DNA of 64,000 bases from Pyxidicoccus xibeiensis (GTDB lineage Bacteria; Myxococcota; Myxococcia; Myxococcales; Myxococcaceae), in NCBI RefSeq assembly GCF_024198175.1, contig NZ_JAJVKV010000002.1, forward strand, positions 310,001 to 374,000. The letters are read 5' to 3'. The notes under the pieces were generated by a model. It worked only from the letters and a program-made list of their open reading frames with translations. It had not been told where the DNA came from and made no database searches. This document shows, piece by piece, positions 16,982-27,463 of this stretch; position 1 is the stretch's first letter, and every line of letters begins with the position of its first letter. The translations under genes and the position numbers were made by a program.

Positions 16982-18358
16982 ATGGCTCCCAACCACCCCC
17001 GAAAGCGATTGCTGACCGCCGTGCTTCACGAGGCGTACAGACGCCTCGGACTCGAGGGCCGCTCGGTGTTGCTGGCGGTGTCGGGAGGGGCGGACTCCAC
17101 CGCGCTGCTGGTGGGCACCGCGAAGGTTCGCGAGCGGCTTCGCCTGCACGTGGAGGTCGCCACGCTCGACCACGGCCTGCGCCCCGAGTCAGCGGAAGAG
17201 GTGCGGACAGTCGAGAGGCTGGCCGCCAGCCTGGGCTTCACGTGCCACGTGCGCGAGCTGCGACTGCGCTCCGGTGCCGCCCTGGAGGCCCGTGCTCGCG
17301 AGGCCCGCTACGCGGCGCTGGAGGCGCTGAGGCAGGCTCGCGGCCTTCGCGCCGTCGCCACCGCGCATACGGCCACCGACCAGGCGGAGACACTGCTCAT
17401 GCGGCTCGCGCGAGGCACCGCGCTCCGGGGCGCGGGCGGCATCCAGGAGGCGCGTGCCGGGCTCGTCCGCCCGCTCCTGGAGCTGACGCGCGAGGAGGTG
17501 GTGGCCTTCCTGGCCGCCGAAGGTGTCTCCTATTCGACAGACCCGATGAACGCGGACCCCGCGCTGTTCCGCACGCGCGTGCGCCACGACGTGCTGCCGG
17601 CCCTGTCACGGGCCGCGGGCTTCCCGGTGGAGGAGCGCCTGGCGTCCTTCGCGCGGCTGGCGGCGGAGGACGACGCGCTGCTGGCGGGACTTGCCGAGGA
17701 AGCCTGGCGGAGGCTCCGGCTCGAGGATGGAAGCCTGGAGGCCGTGGGCGTGCGCGCGCTGGAAGCGCCGCTCCGCCGGCGCGTGCTCGCCCGGCTGCTG
17801 AGCGAGGCGGGCGTGCTCGTGGAGGACGCCACGCTGGCGCGGGTGCTGCGCGCGGTGGAGCGCGGAGGGACGGCCTCGCTCGGCCGGGAGCTCCAACTGC
17901 GCGCGGCGAGCGGGCGCGTGCGGTGCGTCCGGCTGGAGCCTTCCCTGGATTCTTCCATGGAGGAGGGCGCCGCGCGCAGCGTGCTGCGGCTGGAGGGCGC
18001 CGGCGCGCGTGGGGCGTGGGCGCGCGGGTGGACGTTCTCCGCGGAGGTGGGGCCGCCACCGGTGGGCGTGCTCGGGCTGGCGCTCGCGGAAGGCACCCAC
18101 TGGCCACTCACCGTGCGTACCCGCCAGCCAGGCGACCGGGTGCGTGCGGCGGCGGGACAACGCAAGCTCCAGGACCTGTTGGTGGATCTTCGGGTGCCCG
18201 CGGAGGAGCGGGACTCGCGGCCGGTGGTGACGGATGCTGGGGGACAGGTGCTGTGGCTCCCCGGGTTGTGGGCACCTCCGCCACCCGGGGGGGCCTGCGG
18301 ACAGTACCTCTGGGCGGTGCCTCCGGGTCCGAGCATTCAGCGGACCCCTTCGTTATAG
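16982..18358 (+). CDS. tilS: tRNA(Ile)-lysidine synthase
   Basis: Attaches lysine to C34 of the AUA-reading tRNA(Ile), using ATP, which switches both charging and decoding. 458 residues. The PP-loop SGGADS is at residues 34-39, the second conserved region TAHTATDQAETLLMRLARG follows, and the C-terminal TilS domain is present (RQPGDRVRAAAGQRKLQDLL). No ribosome binding site is visible before the ATG; the message may start close to it. Upstream of ftsH, as in many bacteria. Confidence 0.95.
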   Translation: MAPNHPRKRLLTAVLHEAYRRLGLEGRSVLLAVSGGADSTALLVGTAKVRERLRLHVEVATLDHGLRPESAEEVRTVERLAASLGFTCHVRELRLRSGAALEARAREARYAALEALRQARGLRAVATAHTATDQAETLLMRLARGTALRGAGGIQEARAGLVRPLLELTREEVVAFLAAEGVSYSTDPMNADPALFRTRVRHDVLPALSRAAGFPVEERLASFARLAAEDDALLAGLAEEAWRRLRLEDGSLEAVGVRALEAPLRRRVLARLLSEAGVLVEDATLARVLRAVERGGTASLGRELQLRAASGRVRCVRLEPSLDSSMEEGAARSVLRLEGAGARGAWARGWTFSAEVGPPPVGVLGLALAEGTHWPLTVRTRQPGDRVRAAAGQRKLQDLLVDLRVPAEERDSRPVVTDAGGQVLWLPGLWAPPPPGGACGQYLWAVPPGPSIQRTPSL

Positions 18359-18537
18359 AGTCGAAGGACTGAAGTCGGGGGATGGCCGCGGACCCCTAAA
18401 TAGTTGAGGGCTTTTTGCTGTTGCTGATACGGTCCGTCGCCGGGTAGCTCGCCTGGTGTCGGCCAAATGATGGAAAAAGCTGGGGTTCTTCCCAGCGCGG
18501 CCCTCATCCCGCCGAGTACCGAAAGGGCAGCTGACAC
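18359..18537 (+). promoter_or_regulatory. ftsH leader with possible promoter and hairpin
   Basis: A weak promoter-like pair (TTGAGG at 18402-18407 and TACGGT about 18 bases on) and a 6-bp hairpin GCTGGG / CCCAGC (18479-18484 with 18491-18496) lie in the 179 bases between tilS and ftsH. The gap suggests ftsH has its own promoter in addition to read-through. Confidence 0.3.
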
Positions 18538-20454
<1,917 letters not shown>

Positions 20455-20480
20455 CACCGGCTTCCAAGCCCTGAAGCAAC

Positions 20481-20519
20481 GAAGGCCCTTCCCACTCCCG
20501 GGAAGGGCCTTCTGCTTTT
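20481..20519 (+). terminator. Intrinsic terminator of ftsH
   Basis: GAAGGCCCTTCCC (20481-20493) pairs with GGGAAGGGCCTTC (20500-20512), then TGCTTTT. It lies 26 bases past the ftsH stop and faces the convergent pirin gene. Confidence 0.9.
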
Positions 20520-20534
20520 CGCAGCACCCGCGGC

Positions 20535-21461
20535 CTACGGGTAGCGCACGGGCGGCGGGTCGTCGGGCAGCGGGATGAACTCCGTCTCCTGGGGAACGGC
20601 GGCGAAGCGGCGCGCGCGCCAGTCCTCCTTCGCGTCCTCGATGCGCTCGCGGGAGCTGGAGACGAAGTTCCAGAAGATGTGCCGGGGCCCGTCCATGGGC
20701 TCGCCGCCCAGCAGGAGCATCCGCGCGGGGGTGGTGGCCCGAATCGTGAGCTCGCTGCCGGGACGGAAGACGAGCAGCCCGCCCGGGCTGAACGTCTGGC
20801 CGTCCACCTCCACCGAGCCCTGGGCGAGGTACAGCGCGCGCTCCTCGTAGTCGGCGGGGAGCACCAGGCGCGCGCCCGCCTCCAGCGCCGCGTCCGCGTA
20901 GAACAGGTCCGACAGCGTCTTCACGGGGGAGCGCTTGCCGTGCAGCGCTCCGGCGATGAGGTGCAGCCGCACGCCCTCGCCGTCGAGGAAGGGCATCGTG
21001 TCCGCGTCGTGGTGGAGGAAGGTGGGCTCGTGCTCCTCGTGCTGCTTGGGGAGCGCGACCCACGCCTGCATGCCGAAGAGCTTTCCGCCGGAGGCGCGAG
21101 TCTGTGGGCCGGTGCGCTCGGAGTGGACGATGCCGCGCCCCGCGGTCATCCAGTTCACCTCTCCGGGGCGGATGGTCTCCACCGTACCGAGGCTGTCCCG
21201 GTGGAGGATTTCGCCCTCGAAGAGGTACGTCACGGTGGCCAGGCCGATGTGCGGGTGTGGGCGCACGTCCAGCCCATGGCCCGAGCGGAAGACGGCGGGC
21301 CCCATCTGGTCGAGGAAGATGAAGGGCCCGACCATCCTGCGCCGGGCCGAGGGCAGCGCCCTGCGCACCTCGAAGCCATCACCGAGGTCCTTGGTGGGGG
21401 CGACGATGAGGTGCTCCAGGGACGGAGGGAGCTGCGCCTCGTTCGAGTCATCCGTGTTCAT
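20535..21461 (-). CDS. Pirin-family bicupin protein
   Basis: 308-residue bicupin of the pirin family, which contains iron-binding quercetinase-like oxygenases and transcription co-factors. The N-terminal cupin has [17 protein letters not shown] and the paired motif [12 protein letters not shown], supplying the His/Glu metal ligands. The start at 21461 was chosen over the longer frame, whose extra 29 residues are unlike the family. It lies 22 bases downstream of a second pirin gene and probably forms an operon with it and the LysR gene upstream. Confidence 0.88.
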   Translation of the reverse strand: MNTDDSNEAQLPPSLEHLIVAPTKDLGDGFEVRRALPSARRRMVGPFIFLDQMGPAVFRSGHGLDVRPHPHIGLATVTYLFEGEILHRDSLGTVETIRPGEVNWMTAGRGIVHSERTGPQTRASGGKLFGMQAWVALPKQHEEHEPTFLHHDADTMPFLDGEGVRLHLIAGALHGKRSPVKTLSDLFYADAALEAGARLVLPADYEERALYLAQGSVEVDGQTFSPGGLLVFRPGSELTIRATTPARMLLLGGEPMDGPRHIFWNFVSSSRERIEDAKEDWRARRFAAVPQETEFIPLPDDPPPVRYP

Positions 21462-21483
21462 GCGGTGCTCCCGGTGCTGCGGG

Positions 21484-22236
21484 TCAGGCGAGGTCGAACA
21501 GCAGGGCCTCGGTAGGCTCGGTGGCGGACAGTACCAGCCGCGATTCATCGGAGATGGCCACTCCGTCTCCCGTCTTCAGCTCCACGCCGTTGAGCGTGCC
21601 CCGGCCGCGCACCAGCTGGAACCAGGCGTGGCGGCCCGGCGCGAGCGTGTACTCGGTCTGCTCGCCCTTGCCGAGCAGCGTGCCCAGGAGTGCGACGTCC
21701 TGGTGCACGGTGAGGCTGCCCTCGCGGGCATCCTTGCTGGCGAGCACCCGCCAGCGTCCCTTGCGTTCGCTCTCGGGGAAGGCCTTCTGCTCATATCCGG
21801 GCTTCAGCCCCTTCTGGTCGGGGATGATCCAGATCTGCAGGAAGTGCAGCTCCTCGTCCGCGCCGTTGAACTCGCTGTGCATGACGCCCGTGCCGGCCGT
21901 CATCCGCTGCACCTCGCCCGCGCGCAGCACCTCGCGGCCGCCCGTGCTGTCACGGTGCGCAATCGCGCCGCTGAGCGGGTAGGTGATGATCTCCATGTCG
22001 CGGTGCGAGTGCGTGTCGAAGCCCTCGCCGGGCGTGACGCGGTCCTCGTTGATGACGCGCAGGGCGCGGAAGCCCATGTTGTCGGGGTCGTAGTAGCTCG
22101 CGAACGAGAAGGTGTGGTGGGAGTCCAGCCAGCCGTGGTTCGCATGTCCGCGGGCTTCAGAAGGGCGTACGGTCATCATGATGAGTCCTTTCGTCGGAGC
22201 GGTGCCGGGAGTGGCTTGCTCCGTTTCGATGCTCAT
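21484..22236 (-). CDS. Pirin-family protein (YhhW-like quercetinase)
   Basis: 250 residues, closest in form to E. coli YhhW. The metal-binding cupin motifs are [16 protein letters not shown] and [28 protein letters not shown] text near the N-terminus is typical of this subgroup. It is only distantly similar to the adjacent pirin, so the pair is not a recent duplication. Activity on flavonoids is a family possibility only. Confidence 0.88.
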   Translation of the reverse strand: MSIETEQATPGTAPTKGLIMMTVRPSEARGHANHGWLDSHHTFSFASYYDPDNMGFRALRVINEDRVTPGEGFDTHSHRDMEIITYPLSGAIAHRDSTGGREVLRAGEVQRMTAGTGVMHSEFNGADEELHFLQIWIIPDQKGLKPGYEQKAFPESERKGRWRVLASKDAREGSLTVHQDVALLGTLLGKGEQTEYTLAPGRHAWFQLVRGRGTLNGVELKTGDGVAISDESRLVLSATEPTEALLFDLA

Positions 22237-22284
22237 GATGTGCGTGGCGCCCCCGGGTTATTAGCCGGTGAAGCTGGGAAGCAT

Positions 22285-22302
22285 CGTTCCACCAGCGGAA
22301 CG
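22285..22302. promoter_or_regulatory. Palindrome CGTTCC-N6-GGAACG upstream of the pirin genes
   Basis: Perfect 6-bp arms in the 80 bases between the LysR stop and the pirin start. Related GTTCC motifs (GGTTCCGTTGTTCC) occur just upstream of the LysR start at 23202-23216, so it may be the binding site of that regulator. Confidence 0.4.
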
Positions 22303-22316
22303 AACGGCGCGGATTC

Positions 22317-23198
22317 CTACGCCGGGACGGGCCAGTGCTCGCGCAGGCACTCCACGAAGGCCATCACCTTGGGAGAGTGGTGACGGGTGCTCGGGTAGAC
22401 CGCGTGTACCGGGGCGCCGGACGAGCTCCAGTCCGGCAGGATGCGCTGCAGCCGCCCGGCGGTGATATCCGTGGCGTAGTGGAGCGTGGGGAGCAGCGAG
22501 ATTCCGGAGCCCGCCACCGTCACCGCATGGAGCATGTCCGGCTCGTTCACCACCATGCGTGCGCGCACGGAGACGTCCACCGACCGGCTCCCGGAGGTCA
22601 GCGTCCATACGTTGGAGGCCAGGCCCGAGCCGAAGAGGAGGCAGTCATGCTTCTCCAAGTCCCTGGGCGCCTTCGGTGTGCCGCGCTCCGCGAGGTAGCC
22701 GGGCGAGGCCACGACGACGCGCTCGAGGTTGCCGAGCCTGCGGGCCATCAGTGACGAGTCGGCCAGCCGGCCCGCGCGCACGGCCAGGTCGAAGCCCTCT
22801 TCCATGAGGTCGACCGTGCGGTCCGAGCACACCAGCTCGAGCTGCACCTCGGGGTAGCGCTTCATGAACTCCGCGATGAGCGGCCCCAGGAAGCTGAAGG
22901 TGAGCGGCGTCGTCACGCGCAGCAGTCCATGCGGCGTGGCCTGCATCCGCGTCACGGCCAGCTCGGCCTGCTCCGCCTCGGCGACGATGCGCGCGCAGTG
23001 CTCGTAGTACGCCTGTCCGACTTCGGTGAGCCGCAGCTTGCGCGTCGTGCGCTGCAGCAGCTGCGCACCCACGCGCTGCTCCAGCTCGGACACCTTCCGG
23101 CTCACGGTGGACTTGGGCATCCGCAAGCCCCGCGCGGCCGTGGTGAAGCTGCCGGCCTGGACGACCTTGGCGAAGACGAGGAGCTCGTTGAGGTCCAT
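22317..23198 (-). CDS. LysR-family transcriptional regulator
   Basis: 293 residues. The N-terminal winged helix-turn-helix reads MDLNELLVFAKVVQAGSFTT with the recognition part LRMPKSTVSRKVSELEQ, typical of the CrgA-like LysR subgroup. The effector domain follows from about residue 90. The start at 23198 was chosen because the family begins with this sequence; upstream frame is unrelated. Upstream of and co-oriented with the two pirin genes, which it probably controls. Confidence 0.9.
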   Translation of the reverse strand: MDLNELLVFAKVVQAGSFTTAARGLRMPKSTVSRKVSELEQRVGAQLLQRTTRKLRLTEVGQAYYEHCARIVAEAEQAELAVTRMQATPHGLLRVTTPLTFSFLGPLIAEFMKRYPEVQLELVCSDRTVDLMEEGFDLAVRAGRLADSSLMARRLGNLERVVVASPGYLAERGTPKAPRDLEKHDCLLFGSGLASNVWTLTSGSRSVDVSVRARMVVNEPDMLHAVTVAGSGISLLPTLHYATDITAGRLQRILPDWSSSGAPVHAVYPSTRHHSPKVMAFVECLREHWPVPA

Positions 23199-23303
23199 GT
23201 GTGGTTCCGTTGTTCCACGGCTGGCGCGGCGCATCCAGCCCATCCCATCTAAACAGGCCCGGGGTAGGGTGCGTCCCGTTCCTTCGACTCCGGAGCCGCC
23301 ACC

Positions 23304-24542
23304 ATGCTTCGTGCCCGCCCCATCACCGTCGACCGTCCGGAGGACCTGGTGCTGGCCTTCCGGCGGATGGGGCTGCCCACCTCCGCCCGCGAGTACCTGC
23401 TGGAGAAGCTGCCCCACGCGCAGCTGCTCCTCACCGGGCTGACGAAGGACACTGGCCGCTTCCTCCAGTCCCTCCACGAGCGCGCCACCGCGCCGGGCCA
23501 GGAGGAGTACCCCGCCTGGGTTGCCGGCGACGCGAAGGCCCGGCCGGGCACGGGCCTGCTGTCGGGCCGCAAGGAGCAGTTCGACCGGCTGGTGGCCGCG
23601 GTGCGCGCCGAGCCCGGCGTTCCTCCCGAGCTGGCCACCGCGCTGGAGCGGGCGCTGGAGGCGGGGAAGGCCCCCGCGGCGCTGGTGCTGGGCGGGCGCA
23701 CCTTCGAGTGGGGCTCGCGCACCTACATCATGGGCATCGTGAACGTGACGCCGGACAGCTTCTCCGACGGCGGGCGCTACCTCGGCGCCGAGGCCGCCAT
23801 CGCCCACGGCATGGCCCTGGCGGAGGCCGGCGCCGACCTGCTGGATGTGGGTGGAGAGTCCACCCGCCCCGGCTCACAGCCGGTGAGCGCCGAGGAGGAA
23901 CTGGCGAGGGTGCTGCCCGTCCTGGAGGGCCTGCGCGCGCGCACTCCAGTTCCCCTGTCGGTGGACACCACCAAGGCGGCGGTGGCCCGCGAGGCCCTGA
24001 AGGCGGGCGCGCACCTCATCAACGACATCACCGGCTTCACCACCGACCCGGACCTGCCGCGCGTGGTGGCGGAGGCGGGCGCCGCGTGCTGCCTCATGCA
24101 CATCCAGGGGACTCCGGCCACCATGCAGCAGGCGCCGCGCTACGACGACCTGGTGGACGAGGTGCTGGCCTTCCTCGAGGGCGCCGTGGCGCGGGCGGTG
24201 GCGGCGGGCGTGCCGCGCGGGCGTGTCCTGCTGGACCCGGGCATCGGCTTCGGGAAGACGTTCGACCACAACCTCTTCCTGCTGCGCCGCCTGGGCGAGC
24301 TGCGCGTGCTGGGGCTGCCGCTGCTGGTGGGCACCAGCCGCAAGGGCTTCCTCGGGAAGCTGACGGGCGGAAAGCCGGCGGCCGAGCGGCTGGCGGCCAC
24401 GCTGGGCTCCGTGGCCGCGGTGGCAGTGGTGGGCGGAGCCGACGTCGTCCGGGTGCACGACGTGGCGGAGGCCCGGGACGCGCTGGCCGTGGCGGACGCC
24501 CTCCGGCAAGGAGTGGAGGGCGGCGCACTGTACGGACGGTAA
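23304..24542 (+). CDS. folP: Dihydropteroate synthase with N-terminal extension
   Basis: Joins p-aminobenzoate to the pterin in folate synthesis. The catalytic TIM barrel begins near residue 141 (YIMGIVNVTPDSFSDGG), with VDTT, LLDPGIGFGKT and GTSRKGFLG, the sulfonamide-target site. Usual enzymes have about 280 residues; this one has 412 because of about 135 extra N-terminal residues, rich in charged helices, with no motif I recognise. A translation start just before the core is not supported by a ribosome binding site I can see, so the extension is probably real. Confidence 0.93.
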   Translation: MLRARPITVDRPEDLVLAFRRMGLPTSAREYLLEKLPHAQLLLTGLTKDTGRFLQSLHERATAPGQEEYPAWVAGDAKARPGTGLLSGRKEQFDRLVAAVRAEPGVPPELATALERALEAGKAPAALVLGGRTFEWGSRTYIMGIVNVTPDSFSDGGRYLGAEAAIAHGMALAEAGADLLDVGGESTRPGSQPVSAEEELARVLPVLEGLRARTPVPLSVDTTKAAVAREALKAGAHLINDITGFTTDPDLPRVVAEAGAACCLMHIQGTPATMQQAPRYDDLVDEVLAFLEGAVARAVAAGVPRGRVLLDPGIGFGKTFDHNLFLLRRLGELRVLGLPLLVGTSRKGFLGKLTGGKPAAERLAATLGSVAAVAVVGGADVVRVHDVAEARDALAVADALRQGVEGGALYGR

Positions 24543-24843
24543 TTTGGTGTGTCTTTCAGTCCTCGCCCTGTGGACTTCCGGGCACCACCGGAGGGCGGGC
24601 AGGGAGGCTCTGTGGAGTGGTCATCCCTCTCATGGGACCCTCCTCCAGCGCCCGGCGGGGGCCCCGATCTGACGTTGGTACTGATTTCGCAACCTCTCTT
24701 GTGCTGATAAGCCTGCATGCCTGGGCGGTTGCCCAGGGAGCACCGGGTCCGTAGCTTCGGGCTCGTACCGAGGGCGGGGTATAAGCCCCGACGTCGAGGG
24801 CCGGCGCAGGCAGGCCCGGCGTGGGAAAGGTGGAGCGGCACAC
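24543..24843. other. Intergenic region folP-glmM
   Basis: 301 bases with no gene. It holds a hairpin CCTGGGC / GCCCAGG (24720-24737, 4-base loop) and a small GGGG-TATAAG-CCCC element near 24778. It presumably carries the glmM promoter, but I see no clear -35/-10 pair. Confidence 0.4.
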
Positions 24844-26238
24844 ATGGCGTACAGGATGAATATGCCTCCCAAGGAGGAGCGGGCGTCGCAGAAGCTGTTC
24901 GGAACCGACGGCGTGCGCGGCAAGGCGAACGTCTACCCGATGACGGCCGAGGTCGCGATGCAGCTCGGGCGCGCGCTCGCCTACCTCATCCGGAACGGAC
25001 CGCACCGGCATCGCGTCATCGTCGGCAAGGACACGCGGCTGTCGGGCTACATGCTGGAGCAGGCGCTCGCGGCCGGCCTCACCTCCATGGGCGTGGACGT
25101 GGAGCTGGTGGGCCCGCTGCCGACGCCGGGCATCTCCAACCTGACCACCTCCATGCGGGCGGACGCGGGCGCGGTCATCTCCGCTTCCCACAACCCGTAC
25201 GAGGACAACGGCATCAAGTTCTTCTGGCGCGACGGCTTCAAGCTGCCGGACGAGACGGAGGCGAAGATCGAGGACCTGCTGTCCAGCGGCGCCATCGACT
25301 CCATCCGCCCCACCGCGACGAAGATTGGCCGGGCGTTCCGCATGGAGGACGCGCGCGGCCGCTACATCGTGTTCCTCAAGGCCACCTTCCCGCGGGAGCT
25401 GACCCTGGAAGGGATGACTGTCGTCGTCGACTGCGCCAACGGCGCGGCCTACAAGACGGCGCCGCTGGTGCTGGAGGAGCTGGGCGCCAAGGTCATCACC
25501 CTGGGCGTCAACCCGGACGGCAAGAACATCAACCACAAGTGCGGCGCGCTCTACCCGGAGAACCTGGCGCGCGCGGTGGTGAAGCACGGCGCCCACGTGG
25601 GCATCGCGCTGGACGGCGACGCGGACCGCCTCATCGTCGTGGACGAGAAGGGCAAGGTCGTCGACGGCGACGCCATCATGGCCATCTGCACGGACGAGCT
25701 GGTGGCGCGCAAGCTGCTCAAGAAGAAGACGCTCGTCACCACGGTCATGAGCAACATCGGCCTGGAGCGCGCGGTGGCCCGCATGGGCGTCAAGGTGGCC
25801 CGCACCCGCGTGGGTGACCGCTACGTCGTCGATGAGATGCGCCGCAACGGCTACAACCTGGGCGGCGAGCAGAGCGGCCACCTCATCTTCCTGGACCACA
25901 CCACCACCGGCGACGGCACCCTGGCCGCGCTGCAGCTGCTGGCCGTCATGTGCCGCTCGGGCAAGCCCCTCAGCGAGCTGTCCTCCATCTTCGAGCCCGT
26001 GCCGCAGACGCTGGTCAACGTGGTGGTGAAGCAGAAGAAGGAGCTGGGCGAGCTGCCGGAGGTGATGAAGATCATCAAGAGCGTGGAGCAGCGGCTGGGC
26101 AATGCCGGCCGCGTGCTGGTGCGCTTCTCCGGCACGGAGCCCAAGGCCCGCGTCCTCATCGAGGGCGAGGACGCCGTCCGCAACGAGGCCTTCGCGCGGG
26201 AAATCGCCGAGGCCCTGTCCAAGGCGTGCAACGGCTGA
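24844..26238 (+). CDS. glmM: Phosphoglucosamine mutase
   Basis: Converts glucosamine-6-phosphate to glucosamine-1-phosphate for cell-wall precursors. 464 residues. The phosphoserine loop ISASHNP puts the catalytic Ser at 115; the Mg-binding DGDADR, the sugar-binding GGEQSGH and the C-terminal [15 protein letters not shown] phosphate loop are all present. GGAG precedes the ATG. It has a slightly extended N-terminus (about 15 residues) before the usual LFGTDGVRG start. Confidence 0.97.
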   Translation: MAYRMNMPPKEERASQKLFGTDGVRGKANVYPMTAEVAMQLGRALAYLIRNGPHRHRVIVGKDTRLSGYMLEQALAAGLTSMGVDVELVGPLPTPGISNLTTSMRADAGAVISASHNPYEDNGIKFFWRDGFKLPDETEAKIEDLLSSGAIDSIRPTATKIGRAFRMEDARGRYIVFLKATFPRELTLEGMTVVVDCANGAAYKTAPLVLEELGAKVITLGVNPDGKNINHKCGALYPENLARAVVKHGAHVGIALDGDADRLIVVDEKGKVVDGDAIMAICTDELVARKLLKKKTLVTTVMSNIGLERAVARMGVKVARTRVGDRYVVDEMRRNGYNLGGEQSGHLIFLDHTTTGDGTLAALQLLAVMCRSGKPLSELSSIFEPVPQTLVNVVVKQKKELGELPEVMKIIKSVEQRLGNAGRVLVRFSGTEPKARVLIEGEDAVRNEAFAREIAEALSKACNG

Positions 26239-26346
26239 GCAGGCTTCAGGACGGTTGACTTCCGGACGCCGGCCACGAATAGAGGGGCCGGCGCGTACCG
26301 GGGCCATCGACAATCCCGGGACCGCGCGTCAAGCGAGGTGCGGTCC

Positions 26347-27072
26347 ATGGGACAGCGACTGGGTGTCAACGTAGACCACGTGGCGACGCTGCGGCAGGCG
26401 CGGCGCACCACGTACCCGGATCCGGTGACGGCGGCGGCCATGGCGGAGCTCGCCGGCGCGCAGCAGATCACCATCCACCTGCGCGAGGACCGGCGCCACA
26501 TCCAGGACCGCGACCTGCGCATCCTCCGCGAGACCGTGCAGACGCTGCTCAATCTGGAGATGGCGGCCACCGCGGAGATGGTGAAGATCGCCTACGAGCA
26601 CAAGCCGGACGTGGTGACGCTGGTGCCCGAGCGGCGCGAGGAGCTCACCACCGAGGGCGGCCTCGAAGTCGCGGGCCAGCGCGAGCACGTCGCGAAAATC
26701 ATCAAGAACCTCAAGGACGGCGAGATTGCCGTCTCGCTGTTCATCGACCCGGACCTGGACCAGGTGCGGGCGGCGCACAAGGTGAACGCGGACCGCATCG
26801 AGCTGCACACCGGCCGCTACTGCGAGGCGCGCAACGAGAAGGAGCGCGCGCGGGAGCTGGCGCGCATCGTCGACGCGGCCAAGGCGGGCACGAAGCTGGG
26901 CATGGGCGTGGCCGCGGGCCACGGGCTCAACTACGACAACGTGCACGCGATTGCCCGCATCTCCGAAATCGACGAGCTGAACATCGGCCACGCGATTGTC
27001 GGGCGCGCGGTGCTGGTGGGCTTCGAGCGGGCGGTGCGGGAGATGTTGGAACTGATGCGCAACCCGGGGTAG
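26347..27072 (+). CDS. pdxJ: Pyridoxine 5'-phosphate synthase
   Basis: Last ring-forming step of the DXP-dependent vitamin B6 pathway. 241 residues, full-length. Conserved [14 protein letters not shown] opens the barrel; [16 protein letters not shown] and GHGLNYDNV carry the active-site residues. ATG at 26347 was chosen over a GTG 9 bases earlier because GAGGTG is well spaced for it. Next to acpS, a common bacterial pairing. Confidence 0.96.
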   Translation: MGQRLGVNVDHVATLRQARRTTYPDPVTAAAMAELAGAQQITIHLREDRRHIQDRDLRILRETVQTLLNLEMAATAEMVKIAYEHKPDVVTLVPERREELTTEGGLEVAGQREHVAKIIKNLKDGEIAVSLFIDPDLDQVRAAHKVNADRIELHTGRYCEARNEKERARELARIVDAAKAGTKLGMGVAAGHGLNYDNVHAIARISEIDELNIGHAIVGRAVLVGFERAVREMLELMRNPG

Positions 27073-27078
27073 CGCGGC

Positions 27079-27459
27079 ATGGGAATCGTCGGGCTGGGCC
27101 TGGACATCTGCTCCATCGACCGCATCCAGCGCATCATGAGCGGGCCTCGCGCGGAGGCCTTCCTGAACCGCGTGTACACGCAGGCGGAGCGCGCGGTGTG
27201 TGGCCAGCGGCATGACGCCGCCAGCGCATACGCGGCGCGGTGGGCGGCGAAGGAAGCGCTGGTGAAGGCGCTGGGCGCGCCGCCGGGCATCCGCTGGAAG
27301 GACATGGAGGTGCGGCGGGACGGTGGCCCGCCGTACTTCGCGCTGTCCGGAGTGGCGAAGGAAGTGATGGATGCGCGGGGGCTGGAGGCCTTCCTCGCGC
27401 TGTCCCATGACGCCGGCGTGGCCGCGGCCACGGTGGTTCTCCAGAAGAGAGGGGAGTGA
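27079..27459 (+). CDS. acpS: Holo-[acyl-carrier-protein] synthase
   Basis: Transfers the phosphopantetheine arm from CoA to acyl carrier protein. 126 residues. The Mg-binding GLGLDICSIDR near the N-terminus and the WAAKEALVKALG motif are both intact. It follows pdxJ by 6 bases and precedes nnrD by 4 bases. In a myxobacterium it may also serve other carrier proteins. Confidence 0.95.
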   Translation: MGIVGLGLDICSIDRIQRIMSGPRAEAFLNRVYTQAERAVCGQRHDAASAYAARWAAKEALVKALGAPPGIRWKDMEVRRDGGPPYFALSGVAKEVMDARGLEAFLALSHDAGVAAATVVLQKRGE

Positions 27460-27463
27460 GCCC

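Noticed and set aside
23199..23807. Upstream extension of the LysR frame (about 200 codons)
   Set aside because: Overlaps the folP coding region on the other strand and is unlike LysR proteins, which start at the chosen ATG.
24556..26313. 585-codon antisense frame over glmM
   Set aside because: GlmM on the plus strand carries all catalytic motifs; antisense text has none.
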